Source: Leptolyngbya sp. SIO1E4 (lineage in GTDB: Bacteria > Cyanobacteriota > Cyanobacteriia > Phormidesmidales > Phormidesmidaceae). From it: DNA of 64,000 bases. Each line of letters opens with the position of its first letter. Position 1 is the first letter of the stretch. Location: positions 1,376,001 through 1,440,000 of the forward strand of contig JAAHFU020000002.1 in NCBI GenBank assembly GCA_010672825.2. The letters are read 5' to 3'. The notes beneath the pieces are model-generated. The model was not told the origin of the DNA. It did no database searches and worked only from the letters and a program-made list of their open reading frames with translations. The translations under genes and the position numbers were made by a program. Of the stretch, positions 18,297 to 26,588 are shown one piece after another.

Positions 18297-18779
18297 CATT
18301 AGGCATCAATCAGTAAAGCGTGCGTTATTCTTCAAATAAGATATATTAACAGGATATCCCTTTACGTCGTGTGGCTCATTCATTTGACTAGCTTGTTTAT
18401 TGAAGAAATTTCTAAAAATCCGACTTTGTTATTTTTCTTCATAAATGGAAAGCCTCATTCAAAAGATCGGTTTCCGAATAATCCGACTTTACTTTGCTGG
18501 CTTAATAAGGTTCAATGGCCAGCACTTGCCTAAAAATTGCTTTAGGAAATGTGTGGAGGAAATCCAAAACTAAAAAATCTTAAAATTGATGACCTTTGTA
18601 CTGTCGGAGCGTGAAGATCTATAGAGGGTATTCTGCTGAGGATGTTGAACCGATATCTGAGTATTTGATGAAGGCTTTTGTGGAGGAGTCTTTAGGTTTA
18701 TCTAGATCGAGTTTTTGATATTTTTACCTTCATTATATTCCCAAAAAATGGAGAACTAAGGAGGTGAAATTATATTGCT
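18297..18779. other. gene-free stretch with repeat cores
   Basis: About 480 bp without a convincing gene. It contains an inverted AAGTCGGAT core (18417-18425) and the right 30-bp inverted repeat (18471-18500). Nothing else was recognised. Confidence 0.5.
18471..18500 (-). repeat. right copy of 30-bp inverted repeat
   Basis: Reverse complement of 13221-13250 with one mismatch. A second shorter AAGTCGGAT core in the same inverted orientation lies about 60 bp further in at 18417-18425. Confidence 0.85.
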
Positions 18780-18917
18780 GTCAGCAACAAAACTGTAGGG
18801 CGATCTCGCCCAAAGCTGGTAAAAACCAGTGCCTTAAGTTTCTGGTTCAGAACGTCTCTTGACCTTCGGCCAGAATTATTCCCCCCGGGGGGCGTTCTGC
18901 GCCCCCTTTTCGTTTTT
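18780..18917 (+). ncRNA. candidate structured leader or small RNA ending in a terminator
   Basis: Consecutive short hairpins can be drawn: GGGCGA-TC-TCGCCC, CTGGT-AAAA-ACCAG, and an outer GAACG...CGTTC pair. A strong intrinsic terminator follows at 18888-18917. No reading frame accounts for them. The terminator stops 16 bp before the start of a receptor relic, which is the layout of an attenuated leader; a stand-alone small RNA is the alternative. I could not match it to a known riboswitch class. Confidence 0.4.
18888..18917 (+). terminator. intrinsic terminator
   Basis: Seven-base-pair GC stem GGGGGCG/CGCCCCC with loop TTCTG, followed by TTTTCGTTTTTT. A textbook Rho-independent terminator on the plus strand. 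Confidence 0.85.
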
Positions 18918-18933
18918 TACCGGAGCATGGGTA

Positions 18934-19222
18934 ATGGCAAGACCAGGGCAGCTCAGAATCAAATTAAAGGTGATGCTGGTGCTGTTAGTGGTTAGCTTGG
19001 GTTCTGTCGCAGGGATGGGATTCCTTACCTGGAAGCGGGTCGCAACATTTTGACCCGGCGCATTGTTGCCCCACTGACTTGTGTGCGGGCCTCTCAGTCC
19101 TTTGATATCTACAATCCAGGAGAAAGGGCAACCCAGTATTTGCAGGATCACTCCATTGTCAATAACGCTTTCCCTGTGGGTCGCAAAGATGAACTCATGC
19201 AGGCCAATGATGGCAGTGCGTA
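18934..19222 (+). pseudogene. relic of a receptor paralogous to the pseudo-cyclase gene
   Basis: Starts ATGGCAAGACCAGGG and encodes KLKVMLVLLVVSLGS...FLTWKR, matching the first membrane segment of the receptor at 13489 (SKLLVILLGVSLGS...FLSWER). After a frameshift near 19033 a second frame reads IYNPGERATQYLQDH-IVNNAFPVGRKDELMQANDGS, matching YEPGSQAAKYLQYY-IAENPNPVGEKDGLVFAEDGS of that receptor, and then a stop at 19220-19222. More than a hundred codons are missing between the two pieces, and everything downstream is gone. Confidence 0.75.
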
Positions 19223-19299
19223 AAGCACTGTGTACCTGCGCTATCCCCGATTTTGCGCAACCTCGTGTTTAACTTTGTCGATAATTTTTTCATAAAACA

Positions 19300-20058
19300 A
19301 TGCCAAAAGTCGTTTCAATACACTCCTATCGAGGCGGTACAGGGAAATCCAACTTTACGGCCAACCTGGCCACAACCCTGGCCCAACAAGGTAATCGCGT
19401 TGCCGTTGTGGATACCGATGTGCCTTCACCCGGCATTCATAACCTGTTGGGTCTGGAACCTGAGCAGACCACTATTACTCTGAATAATTATCTCTGGGGA
19501 GAGAACGCTATTGAAGACGCGGCCTATGATGTCAGTGCTAATGTCGGTATTGAGGGTGCGGGGAAGTTGTTTCTGGTTCCCTCCAGCGTCAAAGCCGATA
19601 ATATCGCCCGCATCCTCAAAGATGGCTACGATGTGAAGCTGATGAATGATGGCTTCCGCCGCTTGGTCAAAGCGCGACAGTTGGACTATCTTTTCATCGA
19701 TACCCATCCGGGCCTATCCAAAGAAACCTTTTTATCCATTGCGATTTCCCATGTGTTGGTTCTCATTTTGCGCCCCGACAAGCAAGATTACCAAGGCACA
19801 GCCGTCACCGTAGACGTGGCGCGGCAGCTGAAAGTCCGCAAAATGTTGCTGGCCATTAACAAAGCCCACAGCAAATTGAATTTGGATGCCCTCAAACAAA
19901 AAGTGGAGGAAACCTACCGTGAAACGGTCGCTGGGGTCTTTCCTCTATCAGAGGAGGTGGTGCAACTGGCCAGTGAAGGGGTGTTTTGCATCAAGTATCC
20001 AGAGCATCTCGTCAGCCAGGAGTTTCAGAAAATGGCGCGGCAGATTGCAGAGGCTTAG
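19300..20058 (+). CDS. MinD/ParA-family P-loop ATPase
   Basis: 252 aa ATPase with a deviant Walker A motif YRGGTGKSN (residues 10-18), a switch I region DTDVPSPGIHNLLGL near 43-57, and Walker B LDYLFIDTHPGLS near 128. Usual members carry KGGxGKT; here the signature lysine is Arg11, a conservative change. No ParB-like partner is adjacent, so chromosome or plasmid partition is unlikely. The family also positions proteins at membranes. It sits between the receptor relic and an intact receptor cyclase in the same orientation, so a link to receptor signalling is possible but not shown. ATG at 19300; no strong RBS seen. Confidence 0.85.
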   Translation: MPKVVSIHSYRGGTGKSNFTANLATTLAQQGNRVAVVDTDVPSPGIHNLLGLEPEQTTITLNNYLWGENAIEDAAYDVSANVGIEGAGKLFLVPSSVKADNIARILKDGYDVKLMNDGFRRLVKARQLDYLFIDTHPGLSKETFLSIAISHVLVLILRPDKQDYQGTAVTVDVARQLKVRKMLLAINKAHSKLNLDALKQKVEETYRETVAGVFPLSEEVVQLASEGVFCIKYPEHLVSQEFQKMARQIAEA

Positions 20059-20536
20059 GATGTCGGAAATTGGAGAGATGAAACCCTAGACCTTTATTCT
20101 CAGCAGTGCTCCATCTTGGTGAATGCCCGTGATAAAGCCCACCCTAGACCCCATACCCTAGCCCCTGTCATAACCAAGATCTGCTGCACTTAGCTGACCA
20201 CGGCTATAGTTGCAACCTATTACAAATTAGTTGGGGTGCATAGTGGTGAGTTCGATGCAAAATATGACATTTCAACATCTGAAATTGGTATAAAGTACAC
20301 AGTGAGGTGCATTGCAGTGTAGGGGCATCATCGTACCCTTAACCTCAATACAATCAGGCTTTCATCCATTGATGGGTCGCTTATCTAACCCAAAAGCACT
20401 CTAAAAGCTATCTGTACAAATAAACAAAAACAAGTTTGTACTGTAAGCGTGCAGTCATAAATTTCCGTCTTATCCTGTTAGGACGAGTGACTCCTCTTAA
20501 TATGGGGGCAATTTTATCCGAAGCGTTTTTGGCCCT
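20059..20536. other. gene-free stretch with a dispersed repeat copy
   Basis: Holds the reverse-orientation block A repeat at 20142-20198 (CCTAGACCCCATACCCTAGC...). The remainder should carry the promoter of the downstream cyclase gene. No RNA gene or frame was recognised. Confidence 0.5.
20142..20198 (-). repeat. dispersed repeat, block A
   Basis: Reverse-complement copy of the block seen at 9165 and 31390. The shared core is GGGTCTAGGGTATGGGGTCT-like, followed by a diverged CAGTTGAGTCCAG side. Confidence 0.55.
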
Positions 20537-22732
20537 GTGAAACAATTGATCCGTCGTGGTGTTAACTTTTTGGGGCGTTGCACCCAGAAAGCTATGCGAA
20601 AGTCATCCCTGCGTCTTGCTTTTACAGTGCCGGTTTTGGTGCAGTTGGTGGTAGCTGTTGGGTTGGTGGGATACCTTTCGTTTCGCAACGGTCAGCAAGC
20701 CGTTCAGACTCTGGCGTCTCAGTTACGGAGCGAAGTTTCTGCCCGGATCGAAGGAGAACTGGCGAGTTATTTTGGGGATCCCCATGCCATCAATCGCCTT
20801 AACGCCACAGCGTTTTCTAATGGTGATTTAGACATTGAGAACGCTACGCAGGGAGAACATTTGCTGTTTCAGCAAATGAGAATTTACCCCACGATCGCCT
20901 TTGTTTACTGCGGGAGCGCTCGTTCTGGCGAGTTTTTTGGCATTTTGCGATCGCCTGACACAGGGGAACTCCAGCTGTCCTACGGCAATGCCAGCAATAA
21001 CTTTTATCGAAATTATTACAGTCTGGATGTACGAGGGAATCGCCAACACTTTATATATCAGGCTAACGAACCCTATGATGCGCGATCTCGGCCTTGGTTT
21101 GAGGCGGCCCTCCACAGAGAAACCCCAGCCTGGACAGAAGTCTATATCGCCTTTACCACCCGACTGCCTAATGTGACCGCTAGTCTACCCGTATACGATA
21201 GTCGCGATCGCGCACTGCTAGGCGTCTGCGCCACTGATGTGGTCTTGCCGGAAGAGTTTCGCACCTTTTTAAAGGAACTCGAAATTGGCCAATCTGGACA
21301 GGCGTTTGTGGTGGATCGCAACGGTAATCTAATCTCCAGCTCCACTGATGAACCCTTGATGAAAGGGACGGAAGAGGATCCCCAGTTTCTTCAGGCCGTT
21401 GACAGCAATAATCCATTAGTGCAAGAGTCAGCCGCATACTTATCAACGCACTTTGGCTCCTTTGATAAGATTCACCAGGTTCAGCAGCTGACCTTTTCCC
21501 TCCATGGCAAGCGACAGTTTCTAGAGGTGCTGCCTTTTAGCGATGGCTTTGGGCTAGATTGGCTGATTGTTGTGGTTGTGCCCGAGTCAGACTATATGGG
21601 GCAGATCCTCTGGAATACGCGCATTACTATCTTGCTATGTGCCATGGCGCTGGTCATTGCCTTGGGCATCGGCATCCTGCTAGCGCGACGGGTTACAGCC
21701 CCTATTCTCAAACTCAACACCACGGTTAAAGACATTGCCCAGGGCGATTGGAACCAGCGGGTTCGGGTAACTCAGACAGATGAAGTGGGTGAATTAGCCA
21801 ATTCTGTCAATTCGATGGCCGCGCAGATTCAACAGTCCTTTCATCAATTGGAAAGTCAGCGCAACGCTTTTTCTCGTTTCTTTCCGCCAGAATATCTGCA
21901 TTTTCTAAACAAACACAGCGTCACGGACATTGAACTGGGTGACCATATTAGTAAAGACATGGCTGTGATGTTTTCTGACATCCGAGGCTTCACCAGTCTG
22001 GCCGAAAAAATGAAGCCTCAGGAAGCGTTTGACTTTATCAATACCTATTTGCAGCGCATTTCCCCGCAGATTCGAGCCCATCATGGGTTTGTGGTGAAGT
22101 TTCTGGGGGATGGGGTGATGGCCATTTTCCCGGAGACTGTGGAAGATGCCATTGATGCAGCGATCGCCCAGTTCCGGCAGGTTCAAGACTATAACCAGCA
22201 ACATCAACGAGACGATAACTTTGATGCCATTGAAATTGGCATTGGTCTCCATGTGGGCCATGTGATGGCAGGCATGATTGGGGAATACGATCGCATCCAG
22301 CCGGATGCCGTCTCCGATGCGGTGAACCTGGCAGCGCGCCTGGAAGGCCTATCAAAAGTCTATGGTGCGGCCTTGGTCATCTCTGAGGCTGTGCGTCTGC
22401 GTCTGGCAGATCGCGATCGCTATCAGCTGCGCTTTTTAGACCAGGTAATTGTTAAAGGACGAACCCAATCAATTGCGATTTATGAGGTCTTGGATGCGGA
22501 AATGGAACCCCAGCGAGTCTTCAAGCAGAATACCCTGGCAACCTTTGAAGCTGGCATTAAAGCCTACAGCGATCGTGACTTGGCCGCTGCCAAGGCCTAC
22601 TTTGCCAGAGTGGTTGCCCAAAACCCCGCGGACATCACGGCGCAGCTATACGAGCAACGGGTGAGCCTCTTGATAGAAAAAGGCGTGCCTCAGAACTGGG
22701 ATGGCAGCTGGGTGTTTAAGCAAAAACGGTGA
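20537..22732 (+). CDS. transmembrane receptor adenylate/guanylate cyclase
   Basis: 731 aa sensor: TM1 about 24-46, Cache-type periplasmic domain about 50-350 (SRPWFEAAL near 182), TM2 about 358-382, HAMP about 383-435, then a class III cyclase domain about 470-655. Catalytic residues are intact: metal Asp in MFSDIRGFTSL, second Asp in KFLGDGVMAIF, and Asn/Arg in DAVNLAARLE. The Lys before FLGDG favours ATP, so cAMP is the likely product. A C-terminal tail (FEAGIKAYSDRDLAAAKAYF) is TPR-like. GTG at 20537 is the longest start; an ATG 18 codons in (MRKSSLRL) would also keep TM1. It could supply the nucleotide for the cNMP-binding-like domain of the MscS channel 3-5 kb upstream (inference). Confidence 0.9.
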   Translation: MKQLIRRGVNFLGRCTQKAMRKSSLRLAFTVPVLVQLVVAVGLVGYLSFRNGQQAVQTLASQLRSEVSARIEGELASYFGDPHAINRLNATAFSNGDLDIENATQGEHLLFQQMRIYPTIAFVYCGSARSGEFFGILRSPDTGELQLSYGNASNNFYRNYYSLDVRGNRQHFIYQANEPYDARSRPWFEAALHRETPAWTEVYIAFTTRLPNVTASLPVYDSRDRALLGVCATDVVLPEEFRTFLKELEIGQSGQAFVVDRNGNLISSSTDEPLMKGTEEDPQFLQAVDSNNPLVQESAAYLSTHFGSFDKIHQVQQLTFSLHGKRQFLEVLPFSDGFGLDWLIVVVVPESDYMGQILWNTRITILLCAMALVIALGIGILLARRVTAPILKLNTTVKDIAQGDWNQRVRVTQTDEVGELANSVNSMAAQIQQSFHQLESQRNAFSRFFPPEYLHFLNKHSVTDIELGDHISKDMAVMFSDIRGFTSLAEKMKPQEAFDFINTYLQRISPQIRAHHGFVVKFLGDGVMAIFPETVEDAIDAAIAQFRQVQDYNQQHQRDDNFDAIEIGIGLHVGHVMAGMIGEYDRIQPDAVSDAVNLAARLEGLSKVYGAALVISEAVRLRLADRDRYQLRFLDQVIVKGRTQSIAIYEVLDAEMEPQRVFKQNTLATFEAGIKAYSDRDLAAAKAYFARVVAQNPADITAQLYEQRVSLLIEKGVPQNWDGSWVFKQKR

Positions 22733-22766
22733 TAAATATTTCTAAAACACTGTCAGGAAAGTCATT

Positions 22767-22922
22767 GTGGGACTGAGATTTCACCCCCTTGAAGAAAAGC
22801 AGGCGCTGGCAATTCTTCACTGGCGCTACCCGCCTCCATACGACGACGATGACTTTAATGCCAAGCGGCTACAAGCGGATTTGAGCCACTTGCTTGACCC
22901 GAAAAATTCCTTATTCATGAAC
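22767..22922 (+). pseudogene. truncated GNAT acetyltransferase remnant
   Basis: Frame beginning GTG that encodes FHPLEEKQALAILHWRYPPPYDDDDF...LLDPKNSLFMNL, the N-terminal signature of a cyanobacterial GNAT-family protein. The acetyl-CoA-binding part is missing. The open frame continues into the antisense end of the luxR-type gene, so the original 3' part was lost at about 22.92 kb. Confidence 0.55.
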
Positions 22923-23642
22923 CTCTGCTGCATGGGCAGGCTGCATGGCAGAAAGTTGAGCTACCATCTCGGCCCGTGACGAAACTTGCAGTTTGCGAAA
23001 CATTCGCTTCAAAGCTTTTTTAACTGAGTTTTCCGTAATCCATAACGCTGCACCAATTTCTCTATTTGTCAGCCCCTGAGCAACCAGTTCAGAAATTTGC
23101 GCTTCGCGAGGGGTGAGGGGATCACGCGCTACCGCAAAGGCGGTTAACTTTGAACGCAGGGTCGCGAATCGTGTAGAAAAATGCAGGCATAGCGCCCCTA
23201 AGTCAGCTAAATCATTGGCATCAAAAGCTGGGGCATTCCGATGGCGCGTCAGGGCAATGCCCCCGATAAGCTGGCTATGACTGACAATTGGCCCCAACAT
23301 GACATGGCCATGATCGGCGCGAGGGCAAATTTTCTGCCAAATTCCAGGCGGTAAAATCACCTCCTCATGGACAGCCGTATGACGGTGAACCACGTAGCGG
23401 AGGACAGGATTATAGTCGAGCGACAGCGCTAGTTTCAGCATCTCTGGCGTATTTTCATTGATGGCAGAAACCTGCTCCAGAAAATGCAGTCCCCAGCGGT
23501 TGGCGGCAAAATATCTACCCACCCTCGCCATAATCGGATGCCTGAGTTCAGCTTCATCCTGAGCCTGGGCGATCGCTTGAAATAATTCCTGCAGTGGGGC
23601 TTGAGATAGCTTCTGTATCGGAGTATCAATAAGGCTTGCCAT
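22911..23642 (-). CDS. LuxR-family transcriptional regulator
   Basis: 243 aa regulator with a C-terminal LuxR/FixJ helix-turn-helix (LTPREAQISELVAQGLTNREIGAALWITENSVKKALKRMFRKL, about 175-217) and an N-terminal GAF-like sensory part (about 20-160) without a recognisable phospho-acceptor pattern. It probably binds a small ligand or a protein and controls nearby genes. It is transcribed alone on the minus strand. Its 3' end overlaps the broken GNAT fragment. Confidence 0.8.
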   Translation of the reverse strand: MASLIDTPIQKLSQAPLQELFQAIAQAQDEAELRHPIMARVGRYFAANRWGLHFLEQVSAINENTPEMLKLALSLDYNPVLRYVVHRHTAVHEEVILPPGIWQKICPRADHGHVMLGPIVSHSQLIGGIALTRHRNAPAFDANDLADLGALCLHFSTRFATLRSKLTAFAVARDPLTPREAQISELVAQGLTNREIGAALWITENSVKKALKRMFRKLQVSSRAEMVAQLSAMQPAHAAEVHE

Positions 23643-24133
23643 TCAACCTGCCTCCGGAAAATACAGCGTTTCTTACGCTAATGAAGTACTGGTCTTAGAC
23701 CCCAAACCCCAAACCCTAGCCCCTATCGCGACCAGAATGTACCTCACTCAGCTAAAAAAGGCTGTGAAGCAAGGGGTACCCGATCGAGGCCTATGCAGAC
23801 AGAAGTAATCACCTTAATCTATTTTCAGAATTGTTGAAAGGGTAAATGAGCTGACTTTCTAAGCTTCATCATCTTAACGAACCTTGCCTGATTTCTTACC
23901 CCAATCAGGCGCAATAGCCCATTAAGTCATGGATAAACCTTAGGCTTGAACACAGCAGAAATTCTCAATTTTAGCTGCTGTGCAAGGCTGCTCAATCTCC
24001 ACCTGATTCTATCGTTGCGGTGTATCAGTCAAACCAAATTTGATGGCTTTGCTCAGTCGAGAACCTAGGGTCGGCTTGTCAAGAAATCATGAAATGTTTG
24101 CCCTAGGTAAAATCGCAAAATTATCTCAGAATT
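23643..24133. other. intergenic region upstream of cowN
   Basis: About 490 bp between the divergent luxR-type gene and the cowN-like gene. It contains a reverse block A dispersed repeat (23695-23754). No NtcA- or NifA-type site was confidently recognised. Confidence 0.45.
23695..23754 (-). repeat. dispersed repeat, block A
   Basis: Core AGACCCCAAACCCC-AAACCCTAGCCCC, the reverse complement of the GGGTCTAGGGTTTGGGGTCT block at 31.4 kb, with a degenerate flank. Confidence 0.5.
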
Positions 24134-24418
24134 ATGTCACAACAAAGCATCAATCGATACCTTAGTTTTCAAGGAATTGGCTGTGATGAAAAAGCGCATC
24201 GTCTTATGAGCTGCATCGAGCAATATACCGAGAACCCCCCTCATTCCAGTTCTTGGTCAAAATACTTTCAGGTTAAGCTCAGCAATCGCCTTGCTCTAGG
24301 ACAAGACGAACTCTTTTTGGTTTGCAGTCAAATGAATAATATCCGCGCGTTGTTCGAGGAATATGAAGATGCAGAGGCATTGGAATTACTCGAATGTGTT
24401 GAGGAAGATTGCTGCTAA
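24134..24418 (+). CDS. cowN: CowN-like nitrogenase-protecting protein
   Basis: 94 aa, the size of CowN. It shows the family pattern: NRYLSFQGIGCD at the N-terminus, WSKYFQVKL in the middle, and the C-terminal DELFLV-SQMNNIRALFEEYEDAEALELLECVEEDCC block with an acidic end and paired cysteines. In proteobacteria CowN binds nitrogenase and sustains N2-dependent growth under carbon monoxide. Its presence implies this organism has nitrogenase, though no nif gene is in the window. It stands alone, followed by a hairpin at 24448. Confidence 0.85.
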   Translation: MSQQSINRYLSFQGIGCDEKAHRLMSCIEQYTENPPHSSSWSKYFQVKLSNRLALGQDELFLVCSQMNNIRALFEEYEDAEALELLECVEEDCC

Positions 24419-24447
24419 TTCAGTGAGCAGCAATGCGAATTGTCGAT

Positions 24448-24474
24448 ACCCTCCACGCGGATAGTGTGGAGGGT
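24448..24474 (+). terminator. terminator-like hairpin after cowN
   Basis: Nine-base-pair stem ACCCTCCAC/GTGGAGGGT with a nine-base loop, 30 bp after the cowN stop. No T-run follows. Confidence 0.5.
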
Positions 24475-24585
24475 GCGATCGCACCGCTTCGGCCAAGTGT
24501 CGTGCTTACAATCCGATGTCCGAAAATGGCGAGACACCCCCTGGAACTTCTTCTATGCTGAGGGTGTTCTGCACGGCATAGGCCT

Positions 24586-26007
24586 ATGCTGACCGACGAC
24601 CAATGCTACCAAGCCATTCTGAGCCACGATCGCCGTTTTGATGGCGTGTTTTTTGTTGGGGTTTCTAGTACCGGCATTTACTGCCGGACGGTGTGTACCG
24701 CTAAAACCCCCCATCGTAAAAACTGTACGTTTTACCCCAGCGCGGCGGCGGCAGAACGCGCCGGGTATCGTCCCTGTTTGCGCTGTCGGCCAGAATTGGC
24801 CCCTGGTCAGGCCCAGATTGATGCCGTTAGTCGATTAGCGGCAGCGGCGGCAAGCCAGATTGAAGATGGTGCGTTGACTGAGCGATCCGTCAGTGAATTG
24901 GCGAGTTCCCTTGGCATTAGCGATCGCCATTTACGTCGGGTTCTGCAGCAAGAGTTTGGCGTCTCTCCCATTCAACTGGCCCAAACGCAGCGGTTACTGC
25001 TGGCTAAACGCCTGTTGACCGATAGCACTTTATCGATCGCCGATGTTGCCTTTGCCAGTGGCTTTTCGAGCGTGCGCCGGTTGAATGCGCTGTTTCAAAA
25101 GCGCTATCGACTCAACCCCACAGCCCTTCGCAGAGCAACCAATCTGCCCCAAGATACCTTGCGCTGTGAACTGGCTTATCGTCCCCCATTGAATTGGTCG
25201 TCGCTACTGGGCTTTTTGCGTAGTCGGGCGACCGCAGGCGTAGAAATGATTGAGGGCAATTGCTATCAGCGCACCGTCAGGATGGGAAACCATCAAGGCT
25301 GGATTCAGGTATCGCCCATTCCAAAGCAGCACAAACTGCAGGTGACCCTTTCGGCCTCGTTAGTGGCGGCCATCTTGCCCGTGCTGACGCGAGTCAAACA
25401 CCTTTTTGATCTGGCTGCTGACCCGGTATTGATTGCCAACCATCTGGGAGATCTCACCGCAGCTGCCCCAGGCTTGAGGGTGCCCGGAGCTTTTAATGGC
25501 TTTGAAGTGGCCATACGGGCGATTCTCGGGCAGCAAATCAGCGTTAAAGCGGCAACCACCCTGATGGGCAGACTGGTCAAGACGGTGGGGACCCCCCTGC
25601 AAACCCCGATCGCCGGTCTGACACACCTCACCCCCACCCCAGCACAAATCGCGCAACTATCCTGCCAGGAGTTAACGCCATTAGGAATCTTGGCGAAACG
25701 GGCCAAGTCGGTCATTGCGATCGCCCAGGCCCTCACCGAGGGCACCTTGCGACTCGACACTTACTCAGAAGTCGATGCCACGATTGCCCGCCTCAAAGCC
25801 CTGCCGGGGATTGGCGATTGGACCGCTCAATACATTGCGATGCGGGTGCTGGCATATCCCGATGCCTTCCCCTATGGAGATTTAGGGCTGCGTCGGGCCT
25901 TAAGCGTTGAAAACCCCAAGCAGGTTTTACAGATGGCAGAACCCTGGCGCCCCTGGCGAGCCTATGCCGCCATGTGCCTTTGGAAATCGTTGGAGCTAGC
26001 CGGATGA
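24586..26007 (+). CDS. Ada-AlkA fusion: methyl-phosphotriester sensor/AraC regulator with 3-methyladenine glycosylase
   Basis: 473 aa. The N-terminal Ada zinc/methyl-acceptor domain (about 1-75) has the cysteines YCRTVCTA and CLRCRP. An AraC-type DNA-binding domain follows (about 85-185, [32 protein letters not shown]). A C-terminal AlkA-like glycosylase of the HhH-GPD type (about 195-473) has [15 protein letters not shown] and the catalytic Asp in [12 protein letters not shown] near 443. It senses methylated DNA phosphate, activates adaptive-response genes and excises alkylated bases. Its stop overlaps the ogt start (ATGA), so the two are translated together. The Ada-type C-terminal alkyltransferase domain is absent here and is supplied by ogt. 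Confidence 0.92.
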   Translation: MLTDDQCYQAILSHDRRFDGVFFVGVSSTGIYCRTVCTAKTPHRKNCTFYPSAAAAERAGYRPCLRCRPELAPGQAQIDAVSRLAAAAASQIEDGALTERSVSELASSLGISDRHLRRVLQQEFGVSPIQLAQTQRLLLAKRLLTDSTLSIADVAFASGFSSVRRLNALFQKRYRLNPTALRRATNLPQDTLRCELAYRPPLNWSSLLGFLRSRATAGVEMIEGNCYQRTVRMGNHQGWIQVSPIPKQHKLQVTLSASLVAAILPVLTRVKHLFDLAADPVLIANHLGDLTAAAPGLRVPGAFNGFEVAIRAILGQQISVKAATTLMGRLVKTVGTPLQTPIAGLTHLTPTPAQIAQLSCQELTPLGILAKRAKSVIAIAQALTEGTLRLDTYSEVDATIARLKALPGIGDWTAQYIAMRVLAYPDAFPYGDLGLRRALSVENPKQVLQMAEPWRPWRAYAAMCLWKSLELAG

Positions 26008-26534
26008 TTTACTACACCTGGATAGAAAGCCCTTTAGGGGCATTGTTACTGACCGCCAACGCGCGATCGCTGACCGGGCTATATTTGCAGGGACAAAAGT
26101 ATTTCCCTGAGCAGACTCCAGACTGGCACAAGGCAGAACAAATTCCTCCCCTTGTTCAGGCGCAAAAGCAGCTAGCCGAATATTTTGCCCACCAGCGCCA
26201 ACATTTTGACCTACCCCTAGCCCCCCAGGGAACTGATTTTCAAGAACAGGTCTGGCAGCAGTTACGCCAAATTCCCTTTGGGGAAACAATTTCCTACGGC
26301 ACCCTGGCCCAACGGCTCGGCAAACCCACTGCTTCCCGTGCGGTAGGTGCCGCCAACGGACGCAATCCGATCTCGATTATTGTGCCGTGTCATCGGGTGA
26401 TTGCCGGTGACGGCAAGCTGACGGGGTATGCCGGAGGAACCGATCGCAAACGCTGGTTGCTGCAGCATGAGCAGGCTAATTTTGTTGGCAGCCAAGTTCA
26501 TCCTTTACAGCAGTCTCTAGCCCTCTTTGAGTGA
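26004..26534 (+). CDS. ogt: O6-methylguanine-DNA methyltransferase
   Basis: 176 aa suicide alkyltransferase. Active-site PCHRVI (Cys about 131) and the HTH-bearing segment [21 protein letters not shown], then [11 protein letters not shown], are all present. It repairs O6-alkylguanine by transferring the alkyl group to its cysteine. Start chosen at 26004 because the ATG overlaps the alkA stop by 4 bp and matches the family's [12 protein letters not shown] beginning; the frame opens 10 codons earlier. Confidence 0.93.
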   Translation: MIYYTWIESPLGALLLTANARSLTGLYLQGQKYFPEQTPDWHKAEQIPPLVQAQKQLAEYFAHQRQHFDLPLAPQGTDFQEQVWQQLRQIPFGETISYGTLAQRLGKPTASRAVGAANGRNPISIIVPCHRVIAGDGKLTGYAGGTDRKRWLLQHEQANFVGSQVHPLQQSLALFE

Positions 26535-26588
26535 ACTTAAAAACCGAGACTTTTGACATGTCTGGTTTATCAAAAGAGCATCCTCCCC

